From: an uncultured Alkalilimnicola sp.
Lineage (GTDB): Bacteria; Pseudomonadota; Gammaproteobacteria; Nitrococcales; AK92
Assembly: GCA_937951875.1 (NCBI GenBank)
Contig: CALGAN010000013.1
Coordinates: 23,005 to 87,004 of the forward strand
Direction of reading: 5' to 3'
Length of the DNA: 64,000 nt
Part shown: piece after piece, positions 51,601 through 61,126 of the stretch
Layout: the number at the start of each line of letters is the position of its first letter
How positions within the stretch are numbered: position 1 is the first letter of the stretch
Notes under the pieces: generated by a model
Database searches by the model: none
Told to the model about the DNA's origin: nothing
What the model saw: the letters and a program-made list of their open reading frames with translations, nothing else
Program-made: the position numbers and the translations under genes

Positions 51601-52614
51601 CGGCTGCAGGATCCGGACGATCGCAATCTGGCGCGCAACATCGAAAGCTCGCTCAAGAGCGCCGAGGCGCTGCTCAGCGAGCTGCTGGACATCTCCAAGC
51701 TCGACGCCGGCGCGCTCAAGCCGCAGCTGAGCGACTTCGCCCTGGACGAGCTGCTGCGGGAGCTGAGCGTCGAATTCACCGCCCTGGCCCGCCACCGCGG
51801 CCTGAGCTTCGACATGGTGCCCTGCCGCTGCGTGGTGCGCAGCGACCGCCAACTGCTGCGGCGCGTGTTGCAGAACTTCCTCTCCAACGCCATCCGCTAC
51901 ACGCCGCAAGGACGGGTGCTGCTCGGTTGCCGCCGAATCGGCGACGAGATACGGATCGAGGTGTGGGATACCGGTCCCGGCATTTCCGAAGACCAGCTTG
52001 GCGTGATCTTCGAGGAGTTCCAGCGGCTCGGCCATTACGACTACCAGGGCGAGAAGTGCTTGGGGCTGGGGCTTGCCATCGCCGACCGCATCGTGCGCAT
52101 GCTGGGGCACCGGCTGAGCGTGCGCTCCTGGGTGGGGCGCGGCAGCGTGTTCTCGGTGCAAGTGCCGCGCGGCCAGGCCGCGGTCCGCGAGGAGCCGCCG
52201 CCGGCGCCGGTCACCGGCGCGCTGCATGGCCTGTGCGTGCTGTGCGTGGACAATGAGCCGAGCATCGTCGAGGGCATGCGCAATCTGCTCGCCGGCTGGG
52301 GCTGCCGCGTGCTCACGGCCACCGACCTCGACAGCGCCATGGCGGCGGTGGAGGCGAGCGAGGAGGGGGTGGACGCCATGCTGGTGGATTATCGCCTGGA
52401 TCAGGACGCCAACGGCATCGATCTGATGGATGCGGTGCGCGCCCGTGTGGGGCAGGCGGTACCGGGCGTGCTGATCACCGCCGACTACCGCGAAGCCATC
52501 CGTGCGGCCGCCCGCGAGCGCGGCTATCAGTTCCTCAACAAGCCGGTGAAGCCGGCGGCGCTGCGGGCGGTGCTGAGCCAGTTCCGGCGGCTCGCGGTCG
52601 ACGCGGCCGGCTGA
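48688..52614 (+). CDS. SSF transporter-histidine kinase hybrid, CrbS/MxtR-like
   Basis: This 1,308-residue sensor combines, in order, a sodium/solute symporter domain of about 13 helices (residues 1-530), two PAS domains (about 655-775 and 790-910), a coiled coil and a HisKA dimerisation domain with phospho-accepting H953 (ASHDLLQPL). A HATPase domain (QNFLSNAIRYTPQG, VWDTGPGI, GLGLAIADRI) and a receiver domain with D1234 (MLVDYRLDQDANG) complete it. This is the architecture of CrbS/MxtR, which with the LuxR-type CrbR/ErdR controls acetyl-CoA synthetase in Vibrio and Pseudomonas. The convergent response-regulator gene 19 bp away is the likely partner. The ligand is inferred, not shown. Confidence 0.9.
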   Translation: MLQPWLVVPIALAYVGLLFAIAYYGDLRARVQRPSSRPLVYSLSFGIFCTSWGFFGTVGQAASTGWVLAPPLGSVLLMVPSYVGPYLLFLFGWRFLEKLVRVGKQQQITSIADFISARYGKSHALGALVAVMAMIGIIPYIGLQLKSISWTYQILTASGPAPSGAVPWLQDTALYVALLMALFSILFGVRHIDATEHHEGMMLAIAFESVVKLVAFLAVGGFITYGIFDGFADLAERIEARPPPLDGVGNSTAAYFTAVVLSAVVIFTLPRQFHAAVVEAANPRDVRVARWLFPLFLLGMSVFVWPVAVAGLLFFGPDGVDPDTYMMTLPMAAGRPDMALLAFIGGFSAGTSMVIVATVALGIMICNDVIMPLLLRWRGWTLSRRQDLSGLVLWIRRGAITLILLAGYGYYRLTAEYAALAASGTLAFAAVAQFAPAVVGGLYWQRASKRGALIGLSVGFALWGYTLLLPMLASAQLVSKELLEYGPYGIDWLRPVALFGLEGLDTATHGTLWSLLANLFCYVWFSLGGQRRLIERSQAAAFVERAGGIDGHDLSARSYVTVEELQVLAERFLGPERADAVFAAYAESRGRELLPLERADHQLLERLERVLAGVIGASSARVVLSSALRGRDLRLEEVAAVVGGASQMLQFNRELLAVTIESVPQGISVVDSELRLVAWNSRFLELFGYPEGFIKVGRRIAEVIRYNAERGEYGPVKDEADIRHYVSRVMTILRRHEPYVVERKRLDGTVLEVRGNPLPGGGFVTTYLDVTQYKRTEEALRESEQSVRVFTDNVPVLIAYIDRDQRYRFVNRAYEQLLRLPREAILGRRTDEVLPSDYLRARARHSQAVLMGQPQRFEVDLPAADGGVRHASATYIPDFNVRGEVVGFFALFHDVTERVEAERALQEAKATLERRVEERTQALREANEALRRAKQEAERANLSKTRFLAAASHDLLQPLNAAGLFCSALAQRLQDPDDRNLARNIESSLKSAEALLSELLDISKLDAGALKPQLSDFALDELLRELSVEFTALARHRGLSFDMVPCRCVVRSDRQLLRRVLQNFLSNAIRYTPQGRVLLGCRRIGDEIRIEVWDTGPGISEDQLGVIFEEFQRLGHYDYQGEKCLGLGLAIADRIVRMLGHRLSVRSWVGRGSVFSVQVPRGQAAVREEPPPAPVTGALHGLCVLCVDNEPSIVEGMRNLLAGWGCRVLTATDLDSAMAAVEASEEGVDAMLVDYRLDQDANGIDLMDAVRARVGQAVPGVLITADYREAIRAAARERGYQFLNKPVKPAALRAVLSQFRRLAVDAAG

Positions 52615-52633
52615 CCGCCGCCACCACCGGCCG

Positions 52634-53293
52634 TTACGGCGTCTCGTCGTTCTCCACCGCCAGGCTGCGGAAAGCCAGCGCCGCCTGGGTGCGGCTGTGC
52701 ACGCCCAGCTTGCGCAGGATGGCGGTGACGTGCGCCTTGACGGTCGCTTCGCTCACCTGCAGCCGATCGGCGATCTGCTTGTTCAGCAGTCCGTCCGTCA
52801 TCAGCTCCAGCACCCGGTACTGCTGCGGCGTGAGCTGGGCGAGACGGCGAGCGTAGTCGCGCTCCGTCTCGCTGGTGCGGGTGCTGCGGGGCGGCAGGCC
52901 CGGCGGTAGCCACTCCTCGCCGGCGAGCACCGCCCGCAGCGCCTCGGCGAGCGTCGCCAGCGGCGCCGACTTGGGGATGAAGCCGGCGGCGCCGTGGTCG
53001 AGCGCCCGGTACACCACCTTGGCGTCCTCGAAGGCGGAGATGACCACCACCGGCAGGGTCGGATACTGGCCGCGCAAATGGGCCAGCCCGGAGAAGCCGT
53101 TGGAGCCGGGCATCCGCAGGTCCATCAGCACCAGGTCGGCGTCGGGGTGCGACTCGACCACCTGCTGCAGGGCGGTGAAGGAGTCGGCCTCGAGCAGCCG
53201 CACGCGGCCGAGGGTCTGGGTCAGCGCCTGCTGCAGCGCTACCCGGAACAGCGGGTGATCGTCGGCGACGATGATCGTGTAGTCATGCTGCAT
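52634..53293 (-). CDS. LuxR-family response regulator, CrbR/ErdR-like
   Basis: This is a 219-residue NarL/LuxR-type regulator. The receiver domain has the acid pocket DDHPLF (D11-D12) and phospho-acceptor D58 in VLMDLRMPGSNG. The C-terminal helix-turn-helix is at about residues 150-212 (LTPQQYRVLELMTDGLLNKQ, then VSEATVKAHVTAILRKLG). It is convergent with and next to the SSF-kinase gene, so it is probably its cognate output regulator, activating acetate-use genes in known relatives. The first glutamine-rich residues are unremarkable. Confidence 0.92.
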   Translation of the reverse strand: MQHDYTIIVADDHPLFRVALQQALTQTLGRVRLLEADSFTALQQVVESHPDADLVLMDLRMPGSNGFSGLAHLRGQYPTLPVVVISAFEDAKVVYRALDHGAAGFIPKSAPLATLAEALRAVLAGEEWLPPGLPPRSTRTSETERDYARRLAQLTPQQYRVLELMTDGLLNKQIADRLQVSEATVKAHVTAILRKLGVHSRTQAALAFRSLAVENDETP

Positions 53294-53569
53294 AGCGTAT
53301 GGGCGCCGTCGCCGCCGTGCGGCGGTGCCGGCGACGTTCTCCTCTCCAGCCGCTCATCCCGAGCTTTGGCGTTGTCCCGCATTCCGAGTCGGGTTTTCCA
53401 TATTGTGCAATGCCGATGGGCATTTGATGCGATGGCGGCAGGCGTGTAAAGGGCTGCTACCCTTAGAGTTAGGGACCGGCCAGGGAAGTGCTCGGAATAT
53501 CGGTTCCGTGACGGGCCCGGGATACGTGCCCGGGGCCACAGAGGCCAACCGCAATCAGGAGGGACCCTG

Positions 53570-53938
53570 ATGAGATCGACATTGCATGTGCTGCCCAACA
53601 GCCTGCTGGAGCTGCGTCCGCTGCGTTTCGATCAGCCGGGCCGCGAGGACGCGATCTACTTGCTCACCAGCCGCGACGAACGGGCTCGGCCGAACTGGGA
53701 GCTGGCGCTGTCGAAAGCGGAGCTGCGGACCCTGCTGGAGGCGCTGGCCGACGGCGAGATGAGCGCCGACGTCGGTCAGGTGCGGCTCAACGTCTATGCC
53801 GATCCTCAGCTGGAGCGCAACATCGCCGCTTGGGCGATCCGCGAGCTGTCGCGCCTCGGTGGCGACGAGGCGTTTCTGGCCCGTGTGCTGGGCACGCAGC
53901 GTCCGGGCCATTCGGCACCCAGCGCCGCGGCGTTTTGA
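53570..53938 (+). CDS. conserved-looking small protein of unknown function
   Basis: This is a 122-residue soluble protein with no signal peptide or family I recognise. Its middle (NWELALSKAELRTLLEALAD near residue 42) is helical, and it ends in a Pro/Ala tail. The ATG has a strong CAGGAGGGA ribosome-binding site, and the 276-bp region upstream could hold its promoter. It precedes the exonuclease gene by 125 bp on the same strand. Confidence 0.65.
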   Translation: MRSTLHVLPNSLLELRPLRFDQPGREDAIYLLTSRDERARPNWELALSKAELRTLLEALADGEMSADVGQVRLNVYADPQLERNIAAWAIRELSRLGGDEAFLARVLGTQRPGHSAPSAAAF

Positions 53939-54063
53939 GCGCGCGCGGCACCCATCCGCCGCCCTTTTTCCGGGTGCGGGGAGGGCGGCGGGAGGTTCTG
54001 GCGCCGAGACGGCGGGAAGACGGTCGCGGCGTAGCCGCGGCGCGTCCGGTATAGTGTCGCGCC

Positions 54064-54957
54064 ATGCCTACCTTGTATCTGATCGACGCCAGCGTCTTCG
54101 TCTTCCGCGCTTTCTTCGCCGTCAGCGACCGCGTGCGCGACCCCAAGGGCGCGCCGGCCAACGCCGTGCTCGGTTTCGGCACCTTCCTGTGCGAGCTGCT
54201 GGAGCAGCGCAACCCGGCGTTCATCGCCGCCGCCTTCGACGAGAGCCTGACCCAGTCGTTCCGCAACCAGCTCTACCCGGCCTACAAGGCCAATCGGCCG
54301 GAGGCGCCGCCGGAGCTGATCTATCAGTTCCGCATCTGCCGCGAGCTATGCGCCGCCCTGGGCGTTGCAGCTTTCGCCAGCCAGACCCACGAGGCCGACG
54401 ATCTGATCGGCACCCTGGCCGCGTTGGCGCGCCCGCACGGCTTCGACATGCTGTACCTCACCGCCGACAAGGACCTGGCGCAGCTGATCCGCGACCGGGA
54501 CCGGCTCTGGGATCCCGGCCGCGGCCGGATGCTGGACGCGCTGACGGTGCTCGACGAATTCGGGGTGCGGCCGGAGCAGATGGTGGATCTGCTCGGCCTG
54601 GCCGGCGACGCGGTGGACAACATCCCCGGCGTGCCCGGCATCGGCCGCAAGACCGCCGCTGCGCTGCTCGCCGCTCTCCAGGATCTGGACGGGATCTACG
54701 CCGGCTTGCCGCGCATCGCCGAGCTGGGGCTGCGCGGCGCGGCCCGGGTGCGGCGGTTGCTCGACCAGCACCGCGAGCAGGCCTATCTGTCGCGGCGCCT
54801 GGCCACCATCGACTGCGCCGCGCCGCTCGAGGTCGCGCCCACGGCCCTGGCCTGGCGCGGGGCCGATCCCGAGGCGCTGGCGGCGCTACCGCTGCCGGCC
54901 GGGCTCAAGCGGCGGGCGATGCGGCTGATCGTGCCGCCGCTACCGCTGGAGCCCTGA
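54064..54957 (+). CDS. 5'-3' exonuclease, Pol I N-domain/Xni-like
   Basis: This is a 297-residue stand-alone structure-specific 5'-nuclease. Metal-binding acidic motifs are LIDASVFVFRAFFA (D8), AAFDESLTQSFRNQLYPAYK, THEADDLIGTLA and YLTADKDLAQLI. The H3TH DNA-binding motif is DLLGLAGDAVDNIPGVPGIG near 178-197. It lacks the polymerase part of Pol I and is longer than E. coli Xni (ExoIX, about 251), closer to the Pol I exonuclease domain. It likely helps remove primers or flaps. It is convergent with terC, 3 bp apart. Confidence 0.9.
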   Translation: MPTLYLIDASVFVFRAFFAVSDRVRDPKGAPANAVLGFGTFLCELLEQRNPAFIAAAFDESLTQSFRNQLYPAYKANRPEAPPELIYQFRICRELCAALGVAAFASQTHEADDLIGTLAALARPHGFDMLYLTADKDLAQLIRDRDRLWDPGRGRMLDALTVLDEFGVRPEQMVDLLGLAGDAVDNIPGVPGIGRKTAAALLAALQDLDGIYAGLPRIAELGLRGAARVRRLLDQHREQAYLSRRLATIDCAAPLEVAPTALAWRGADPEALAALPLPAGLKRRAMRLIVPPLPLEP

Positions 54958-54960
54958 GCC

Positions 54961-55965
54961 TCAGCGCTCCTCGGTCTTGGGCTTTTTCTTGGGCGGGCTG
55001 CCCGGCACCCACCAGCGCGCGCTCTCCGGGGCGAGTGCCTCCGGCGGCAGGCCGCGGGTCTTCCACATGGAGAAGGCGATCGAGCCGCCGATCAGCAGGG
55101 CGGTGATGAGCAGCGCCAGCTCGGTGGGGATGACCGTGGTCTCGAACCAAGCGTTGAGCACCATCTTCACGCCGACGATCACCAGCACCAGCGACAGCCC
55201 GTACTTGAGGTAATGGAAGCGGTGGATGACGCCGGCCAGCGCGAAGTAGAGCGCGCGCAAGCCGAGGATGGCGAACACGTTGGAGGTGTAGACCAGGAAC
55301 GGATCGGTGGTGATGGCGAAGATCGCCGGAATGGAATCCAGCGCGAACACCACGTCGGTCAGCTCCACCAGCACCAGCACCAGGAACAGCGGCGTCATGT
55401 AGCGCACGCCGTCGCGCAGCACGAAGAAGCGGCTGCCCTCGAAGCCCTCGGTGACGCGGAAGTGGCGGCGCATGAAGCCGATCACGCGGTTGTTCTCCAC
55501 GTCCGGCTCCTCGCTCACCGCCACCAGCATCTTCGCGCCGGTGAAGATCAGGAAGCCGCCGAACAGATAGATCACCCAGTGGAACGCCTCGATGATCGCC
55601 GCGCCGGTGATGATCAGGGTCGCCCGCAGCACCAGCGCGCCGAGGATGCCCCAGAACAGCACCCGGTACTGGAATTGCGGCGGCACCGCGAAGTGGGAGA
55701 AGATCAGCACGAACACGAAGATGTTGTCGACGCTGAGGCTCTTCTCGATCAGGTAGCCGGTGAGGAACTGGAAGCCGGCGGTGTCGCCCATGAAGATGAA
55801 CACGCCGCCGGCGAAGATCAGCGCCAGCACCACGTAGACGACGCTCAGCAGCAGCGCGTGGCGTACCGTGATCGGTTTGTCGTCGCGGTGCACCAGCCCC
55901 AGGTCCAGTGCCAGCAAGGCGACCACGAATAGGTTGAATCCCACCCAGGGCCAGATCGAATCCAT
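54961..55965 (-). CDS. TerC/Alx-family membrane protein (copy 1)
   Basis: This 334-residue inner-membrane protein has about nine helices and belongs to the TerC/Alx family, implicated in Mn2+ export and tellurite or metal stress. The family's acidic membrane motifs are present: LALDLGLVHRDD near residue 18, EKSLSVDNIFVFVLIFSHF near 73, VELTDVVFALDSIPAIFAIT near 200. The C-terminal tail is Lys/Pro-rich. No Mn-sensing yybP-ykoY-like RNA is evident in the short upstream region. A second TerC gene is at 58.99 kb. Confidence 0.9.
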   Translation of the reverse strand: MDSIWPWVGFNLFVVALLALDLGLVHRDDKPITVRHALLLSVVYVVLALIFAGGVFIFMGDTAGFQFLTGYLIEKSLSVDNIFVFVLIFSHFAVPPQFQYRVLFWGILGALVLRATLIITGAAIIEAFHWVIYLFGGFLIFTGAKMLVAVSEEPDVENNRVIGFMRRHFRVTEGFEGSRFFVLRDGVRYMTPLFLVLVLVELTDVVFALDSIPAIFAITTDPFLVYTSNVFAILGLRALYFALAGVIHRFHYLKYGLSLVLVIVGVKMVLNAWFETTVIPTELALLITALLIGGSIAFSMWKTRGLPPEALAPESARWWVPGSPPKKKPKTEER

Positions 55966-56004
55966 ACAGTCCTCGCTGCGTGCTAGCGGCGGTTGCGCCG
56001 CGCG

Positions 56005-56030
56005 CCCCTCTCCGGCTGTCCGGAGAGGGG
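56005..56030. repeat. CCCCTCTCCGG hairpin repeat
   Basis: CCCCTCTCCGG, a CTGT loop and CCGGAGAGGGG form a perfect 11-bp stem between htpX and terC. It is nearly identical to the element at 33.86 kb. Confidence 0.6.
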
Positions 56031-56072
56031 ATGGGGATGCGAGCCTTCCTCAGGAAGGCCGCGCTGGTCGGA

Positions 56073-56957
56073 TCAGGCCGCGGCGCGCAGCGCGGCGATG
56101 CGCTCTTCCAGCGGCGGATGCGACAGGAACAGCTTGCCGAACCGGCTCATGTCGCCGTTGATGCCCAGCGCCGCCACCTGGCTGGGGAGATGCGAGGGCT
56201 CGTGCAGGCGCCGCAGCCGCTCCAGCGCGGCGATCATCTTGTCGCGGCCGGCCAGGCGGGCGCCGCCGGCGTCGGCGCGGTACTCGCGCTGGCGCGAGAA
56301 CCACATGACGATGGTCGAGGCCAGGATGCCGAAGCAGATCTCGCAGATGATGCTGGTGATGAAGTAGGCGATGCCCGGTCCTTGGTACTCCTCCTCGTCG
56401 CCGGCCATGAAGCGGTCGACGGCGTAGCCCACCAGCCGGGCGATGGCGATGACGAAGGTGTTCACCACGCCCTGGATCAGGGTCAGGGTGACCATGTCGC
56501 CGTTGGCGATATGGCTGACCTCATGGCCCAGCACCGCCTCGGCCTCGTCGCGGTTCATGCTCTGCAGCAGGCCGGTGCTGACCGCCACCAGCGCGTTGTT
56601 CTTGCTCGGGCCGGTGGCGAAGGCGTTGACGTCGGGCGAGTCGTAGATCGCCACCTCGGGCATGGCGATGCCGGCCTGCCGGGCCTGGCGGCGCACGGTG
56701 TCGAGCAGCCAGGCCTCGGTCTCGTTGCGCGGGTGCTCGATCACCTGCGCGCCGGTGGACATCTTGGCCACCCACTTGGACATCAGCAGCGAGATGAAGG
56801 CGCCGCCGAAGCCGATCACGGCCGCGAAGGCGAACAGCATGGATACGTCGATGCCCCGGGCGCTCAGGAAGCGGTTCACGCCCAGGACGTTGACAGTGAT
56901 TCCAAGAACGACCATCACCGCCAGGTTGGTAGCGATGAACAGCAGTACCCGTTTCAT
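56073..56957 (-). CDS. htpX: membrane zinc protease HtpX
   Basis: This is a 294-residue HtpX, an inner-membrane metalloprotease for quality control of membrane proteins. Two N-terminal helices (7-28, 38-58) are followed by the catalytic HEVSH at 145-149 (GHEVSHIANGD), two more helices and the third zinc ligand Glu in REYRADAGGARL. The N-terminal domain contains DSPDVNAFATGPSKNNALVA, family-typical. The short gap to terC contains a hairpin repeat, so they may be separate units. It is divergent from nhaR. Confidence 0.95.
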   Translation of the reverse strand: MKRVLLFIATNLAVMVVLGITVNVLGVNRFLSARGIDVSMLFAFAAVIGFGGAFISLLMSKWVAKMSTGAQVIEHPRNETEAWLLDTVRRQARQAGIAMPEVAIYDSPDVNAFATGPSKNNALVAVSTGLLQSMNRDEAEAVLGHEVSHIANGDMVTLTLIQGVVNTFVIAIARLVGYAVDRFMAGDEEEYQGPGIAYFITSIICEICFGILASTIVMWFSRQREYRADAGGARLAGRDKMIAALERLRRLHEPSHLPSQVAALGINGDMSRFGKLFLSHPPLEERIAALRAAA

Positions 56958-57098
56958 GGAGTTCCTCGTGCGAAATCGTGTCGTTGCTCGCGCCGCCGGC
57001 GAAATCGCGGCGGACCGAAGGATGGTAGCAGCGGCATCGAATAAGGAATAATCGTTTTATTGGTGGAGATAGCTCGGTATTTTCGAGTCGAGGATTGC

Positions 57099-57980
57099 GT
57101 GAGGCCGCTGAACTACAACCACCTCCACTACTTCTGGACCGTCGCCCGCGAAGGCTCGGTGGCGGCCGCCGCCGAGCGGCTGCATCTGACCCCGCAGACC
57201 GTGAGCGGACAGCTGCGCATCCTCGAGCGGGAGCTCAACACCACCCTGTTCCAGCGGGTCGGCCGGGGGCTGAAGCTCACGCCCAGCGGCGAGCTGGTGT
57301 TCCGCTACGCCGACGAGATGTTCTCGCTGGGCGTCGAGCTGCGGCAGGTGTTGAGCGGCGGCGGCCCGGACGCCCGGCCGCTGGTGGTCGGCGTGGTCGA
57401 CGTGCTGCCCAAGGTGGTGTGCCAGCGGCTGCTGGCGCCGGCGCTGGCGCTGGCCGAGCCGGTGCACCTGGTCTGCCGCGAGGGCACGCTGGAGACGCTG
57501 ATGGGCCAGCTCAACAGCCATCACGTCGATCTGGTGCTGGCCGACCGGCCGATCGGCTCGGCCACCGGCGTGAAAACCCTGAATCGGCTGCTCGGCGAGT
57601 CGGGGCTGAGCTTCTTCGCCGAGCCGGCGCTGGCGGAGCGGATCGAGAGCGGTTTCCCCGCCTGTCTCGACGACGTGCCCATGCTGCTGCCGGCGGCGGA
57701 AACCCATCCGCGACGCATGCTGGAGACCTGGTTCGACGAGACCGGCATCCGCCCGCGGGTGGTCGGCGAGTTCGACGACAGCGCCCTGCTCAAGGCGTTC
57801 GGCCAGCATGGAGTAGGCGTGTTTCCGGCGCCGACCGTGATCGAGGACGAGATCTGCCGCCAGCACCAAGTGAGGGTGGTGGGGCGCACCGAGGCGGTGC
57901 GCGAGAGCTATTACGCCATTTCGGTAGAGCGCAAGCTGGCCCATCCGGCGGTGCGGGCCATCGTCGAGCAGCGGCTGTGA
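57099..57980 (+). CDS. nhaR: LysR-type regulator NhaR
   Basis: This is a 293-residue LysR protein. The start LNYNHLHYFWTVAREGSVAA is the NhaR signature, with the helix-turn-helix continuing EGSVAAAAERLHLTPQTVSG. NhaR senses Na+ and activates the Na+/H+ antiporter nhaA and other stress genes. I chose GTG at 57099 because it follows GAGG by 5 bases and matches the family N-terminus; a TTG 39 bases upstream has no ribosome-binding site. No nhaA is in the window. It is divergent from htpX and 65 bp upstream of the fructosamine-kinase-like gene. Confidence 0.88.
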   Translation: MRPLNYNHLHYFWTVAREGSVAAAAERLHLTPQTVSGQLRILERELNTTLFQRVGRGLKLTPSGELVFRYADEMFSLGVELRQVLSGGGPDARPLVVGVVDVLPKVVCQRLLAPALALAEPVHLVCREGTLETLMGQLNSHHVDLVLADRPIGSATGVKTLNRLLGESGLSFFAEPALAERIESGFPACLDDVPMLLPAAETHPRRMLETWFDETGIRPRVVGEFDDSALLKAFGQHGVGVFPAPTVIEDEICRQHQVRVVGRTEAVRESYYAISVERKLAHPAVRAIVEQRL

Positions 57981-58045
57981 CGGTGGTGGCCGCCTCCCCC
58001 ACATTGCTAGGATGCGGCCAGAATCAACGACGAGGTGGAGCGGGA

Positions 58046-58921
58046 ATGGACTGGGAAGCGGTAGCGGCCGCCATCGCCGAGGCTACCGGCGAGCGCGCGT
58101 CCGGCGGCAAGGGTTGGCCGATCGGCGGCGGCAGCATCAACAGCGCCTTTCGCTTCGAGGCCGGCGAGCGGGCCTGGTTCGTCAAGCTCAACCGCGCCGA
58201 GCGCCTGTCCATGTTCGAGGCCGAGGCCGATGGGCTGCGGGCGCTGCGCCGGGCCGGTGGGCCACGCGTGCCAGCGGTGGTCACCCTCGGCCAGGGCGGC
58301 GGCTACGCCTTTCTGGTGCTGGAGTATCTGCTGCTGCGCGCCGCCACCGCGCCGGTGCTGGCCCGGCTGGGTGAGGAGCTGGCCGCGCTGCATCGGGTGG
58401 AGGGCGAGCGCTTCGGCTGGACCCGCGACAACACCATCGGCACCACGCCCCAGATCAATACCTGGGAGGACGACTGGGTGACGTTCTTCCGCCGTCACCG
58501 CCTGGGCTATCAGCTTGAGCTGGCGGCGGCCAACGGCTATCCCGAGCTGGCCGAGCGGGCGGCGCCGCTGCTGGAGGGGCTGGAGCGGCTGTTCGCGGGC
58601 TACCGGCCGCGGCCCAGTCTGCTGCACGGCGATCTGTGGTCCGGCAACGTGGCGTCGGATCTGACCGGCGCGCCGGTGATCTTCGACCCGGCCTGTTATT
58701 ACGGCGACCGCGAGAGCGACATCGCCATGACCGAGCTGTTCGGCGGTTTCACCCCCAGTTTCTACGATGCGTACCGGGCGGCGTTCCCGCTCGATCCCGG
58801 CTACGCGGTGCGGCGCGATCTCTATCAGCTCTACCACGTGCTCAACCACCTGAACCTGTTCGGCGGTGGTTATCGCGCGCGGGCGCAGCAGCTGATCGAG
58901 CGGCTATGCGCCGAGCTCTGA
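58046..58921 (+). CDS. fructosamine kinase family protein
   Basis: This is a 291-residue protein of the FN3K/YniA protein-kinase-like family, which phosphorylates sugar-derived amines on glycated proteins. Kinase-like features are WFVKLNRAERLSMFEAEADG (ATP-site Lys) near residue 46, the catalytic loop LLHGDLWSGNVASD near 190 and a metal-binding DPACYYGDRESDIAMTELFG segment near 212. The family-typical TWEDDWVTFFRRHRLGYQLE is near 140. The ATG at 58046 follows GAGGTGGAG. It probably repairs glycated proteins in the cytoplasm, and is likely co-transcribed with nhaR. Confidence 0.9.
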   Translation: MDWEAVAAAIAEATGERASGGKGWPIGGGSINSAFRFEAGERAWFVKLNRAERLSMFEAEADGLRALRRAGGPRVPAVVTLGQGGGYAFLVLEYLLLRAATAPVLARLGEELAALHRVEGERFGWTRDNTIGTTPQINTWEDDWVTFFRRHRLGYQLELAAANGYPELAERAAPLLEGLERLFAGYRPRPSLLHGDLWSGNVASDLTGAPVIFDPACYYGDRESDIAMTELFGGFTPSFYDAYRAAFPLDPGYAVRRDLYQLYHVLNHLNLFGGGYRARAQQLIERLCAEL

Positions 58922-58990
58922 GCGCAAGGCAAGGGCCGCCGCGAGGCGGCATCAACCCGGTCCGTCGAGGCCGCTAGCAGGAACCGACCC

Positions 58991-60001
58991 GTGCAACATT
59001 TCGGCTTCCCACTCGAAGCGATCGTCATTTTCTTCGGCGTCATCGGCCTGTCGGTCTATCTCGACCTGGCCGCACACCGCAATGCCAAGGAGATCTCGTT
59101 GCGCGACGCCGCGCTGTGGTCGGGCTTCTGGATCACTCTGGCGCTGGGTTTCTACAGCTATCTGTGGCTGCGCTTCGGCCGGCACTGGGCCGATCTGTAC
59201 CTGACCGGCTACGTGCTGGAGAAGACCCTGTCGGTGGACAACCTGATGGTGTTCATGGCGATCTTCGCCTCGTTCGGCATCAAGGGGGCGTTGCAGCACC
59301 GCATCCTCTACTGGGGCATCATCGGCGCGCTACTGTTCCGGGCGGTGTTCGTGCTGCTCGGCACCACCCTGTTCCTGGCCAGCGCCTGGGTGGGCTTCCT
59401 GTTCGCGGCGGTGGTGGGCTGGACCGCCTGGAAGATGGCCACCAGCGGCGACGAGCAGGAGCTGGAGGATTATTCCGATCACTGGTCTGTGAAGCTGGGG
59501 AAGCGCATCCTGCCGGTATTCCCGCGCCTGCACTTGGACCGCTTCTTCATCACCCGGGCCGTGGTCGAGGACCTGCGGCGTGCCGATCCGGACGTACGGG
59601 TGCAAGGCCGCGACACCGCCGCCTACTTCGCCACGCCGGCTTTCCTCTGCCTGCTGGCGATCGAAGCCTCCGACCTGATGTTCGCCTTCGACTCGGTGCC
59701 GGCGGTGATCGGCGTCACCCAGGAGCCGCTGCTGGTGTACGCCGCCATGATCTTCGCCATTCTCGGCCTGCGTAGCCTCTACTTCGTGCTGGCGGCGCTC
59801 AATCGCTTCCTGGTGCACTTGGACAAGGCGGTGATCGTGCTGCTGTTCTTCATCGCCTTCAAGCTGGGCCTGGAGAGCTGGAACCGGACTATCGGCGACA
59901 CCGGCATCCACATCGGCGCCAACCTGAGCCTGGCGATCGTGCTGGCGGTGCTGGCGCTGGGCGTGCTGGCGTCCTGGATGGACCGACGCTTGCGCGGATA
60001 G
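58991..60001 (+). CDS. TerC-family membrane protein (copy 2)
   Basis: This 336-residue membrane protein has about nine helices and belongs to the TerC/Alx family, distinct from the copy at 55 kb. Acidic motifs are LSVYLDLAAHRN near residue 20, LEKTLSVDNLMVFMAIFASF near 76, AIEASDLMFAFDSVPAVIGV near 223 and LGLRSLYFVLAALNRF near 258. A GTG start at 58991 follows GGAA. It is expected to move Mn2+ or another metal or to act in membrane stress. It is convergent with cysA, with a terminator between. Confidence 0.9.
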   Translation: MQHFGFPLEAIVIFFGVIGLSVYLDLAAHRNAKEISLRDAALWSGFWITLALGFYSYLWLRFGRHWADLYLTGYVLEKTLSVDNLMVFMAIFASFGIKGALQHRILYWGIIGALLFRAVFVLLGTTLFLASAWVGFLFAAVVGWTAWKMATSGDEQELEDYSDHWSVKLGKRILPVFPRLHLDRFFITRAVVEDLRRADPDVRVQGRDTAAYFATPAFLCLLAIEASDLMFAFDSVPAVIGVTQEPLLVYAAMIFAILGLRSLYFVLAALNRFLVHLDKAVIVLLFFIAFKLGLESWNRTIGDTGIHIGANLSLAIVLAVLALGVLASWMDRRLRG

Positions 60002-60007
60002 GCAGAG

Positions 60008-60041
60008 GCAGCGCTCCGCCCGCCACGGCGCGGAGCGCTGC
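60008..60041. terminator. hairpin between convergent terC and cysA
   Basis: GCAGCGCTCCGC and GCGGAGCGCTGC form a perfect 12-bp stem with a 10-base loop, between the ends of the second terC and cysA genes. Confidence 0.6.
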
Positions 60042-60058
60042 GATGATCCTCTGGTTGG

Positions 60059-61122
<1,064 letters not shown>

Positions 61123-61126
<4 letters not shown>

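Noticed and set aside
55966..56072. Mn-sensing yybP-ykoY riboswitch before terC
   Set aside because: The 107-bp leader holds only the CCCCTCTCCGG hairpin; no conserved riboswitch core seen.
57060..57098. TTG start giving nhaR 13 more residues
   Set aside because: No ribosome-binding site; the GTG at 57099 has GAGG and matches the family N-terminus.
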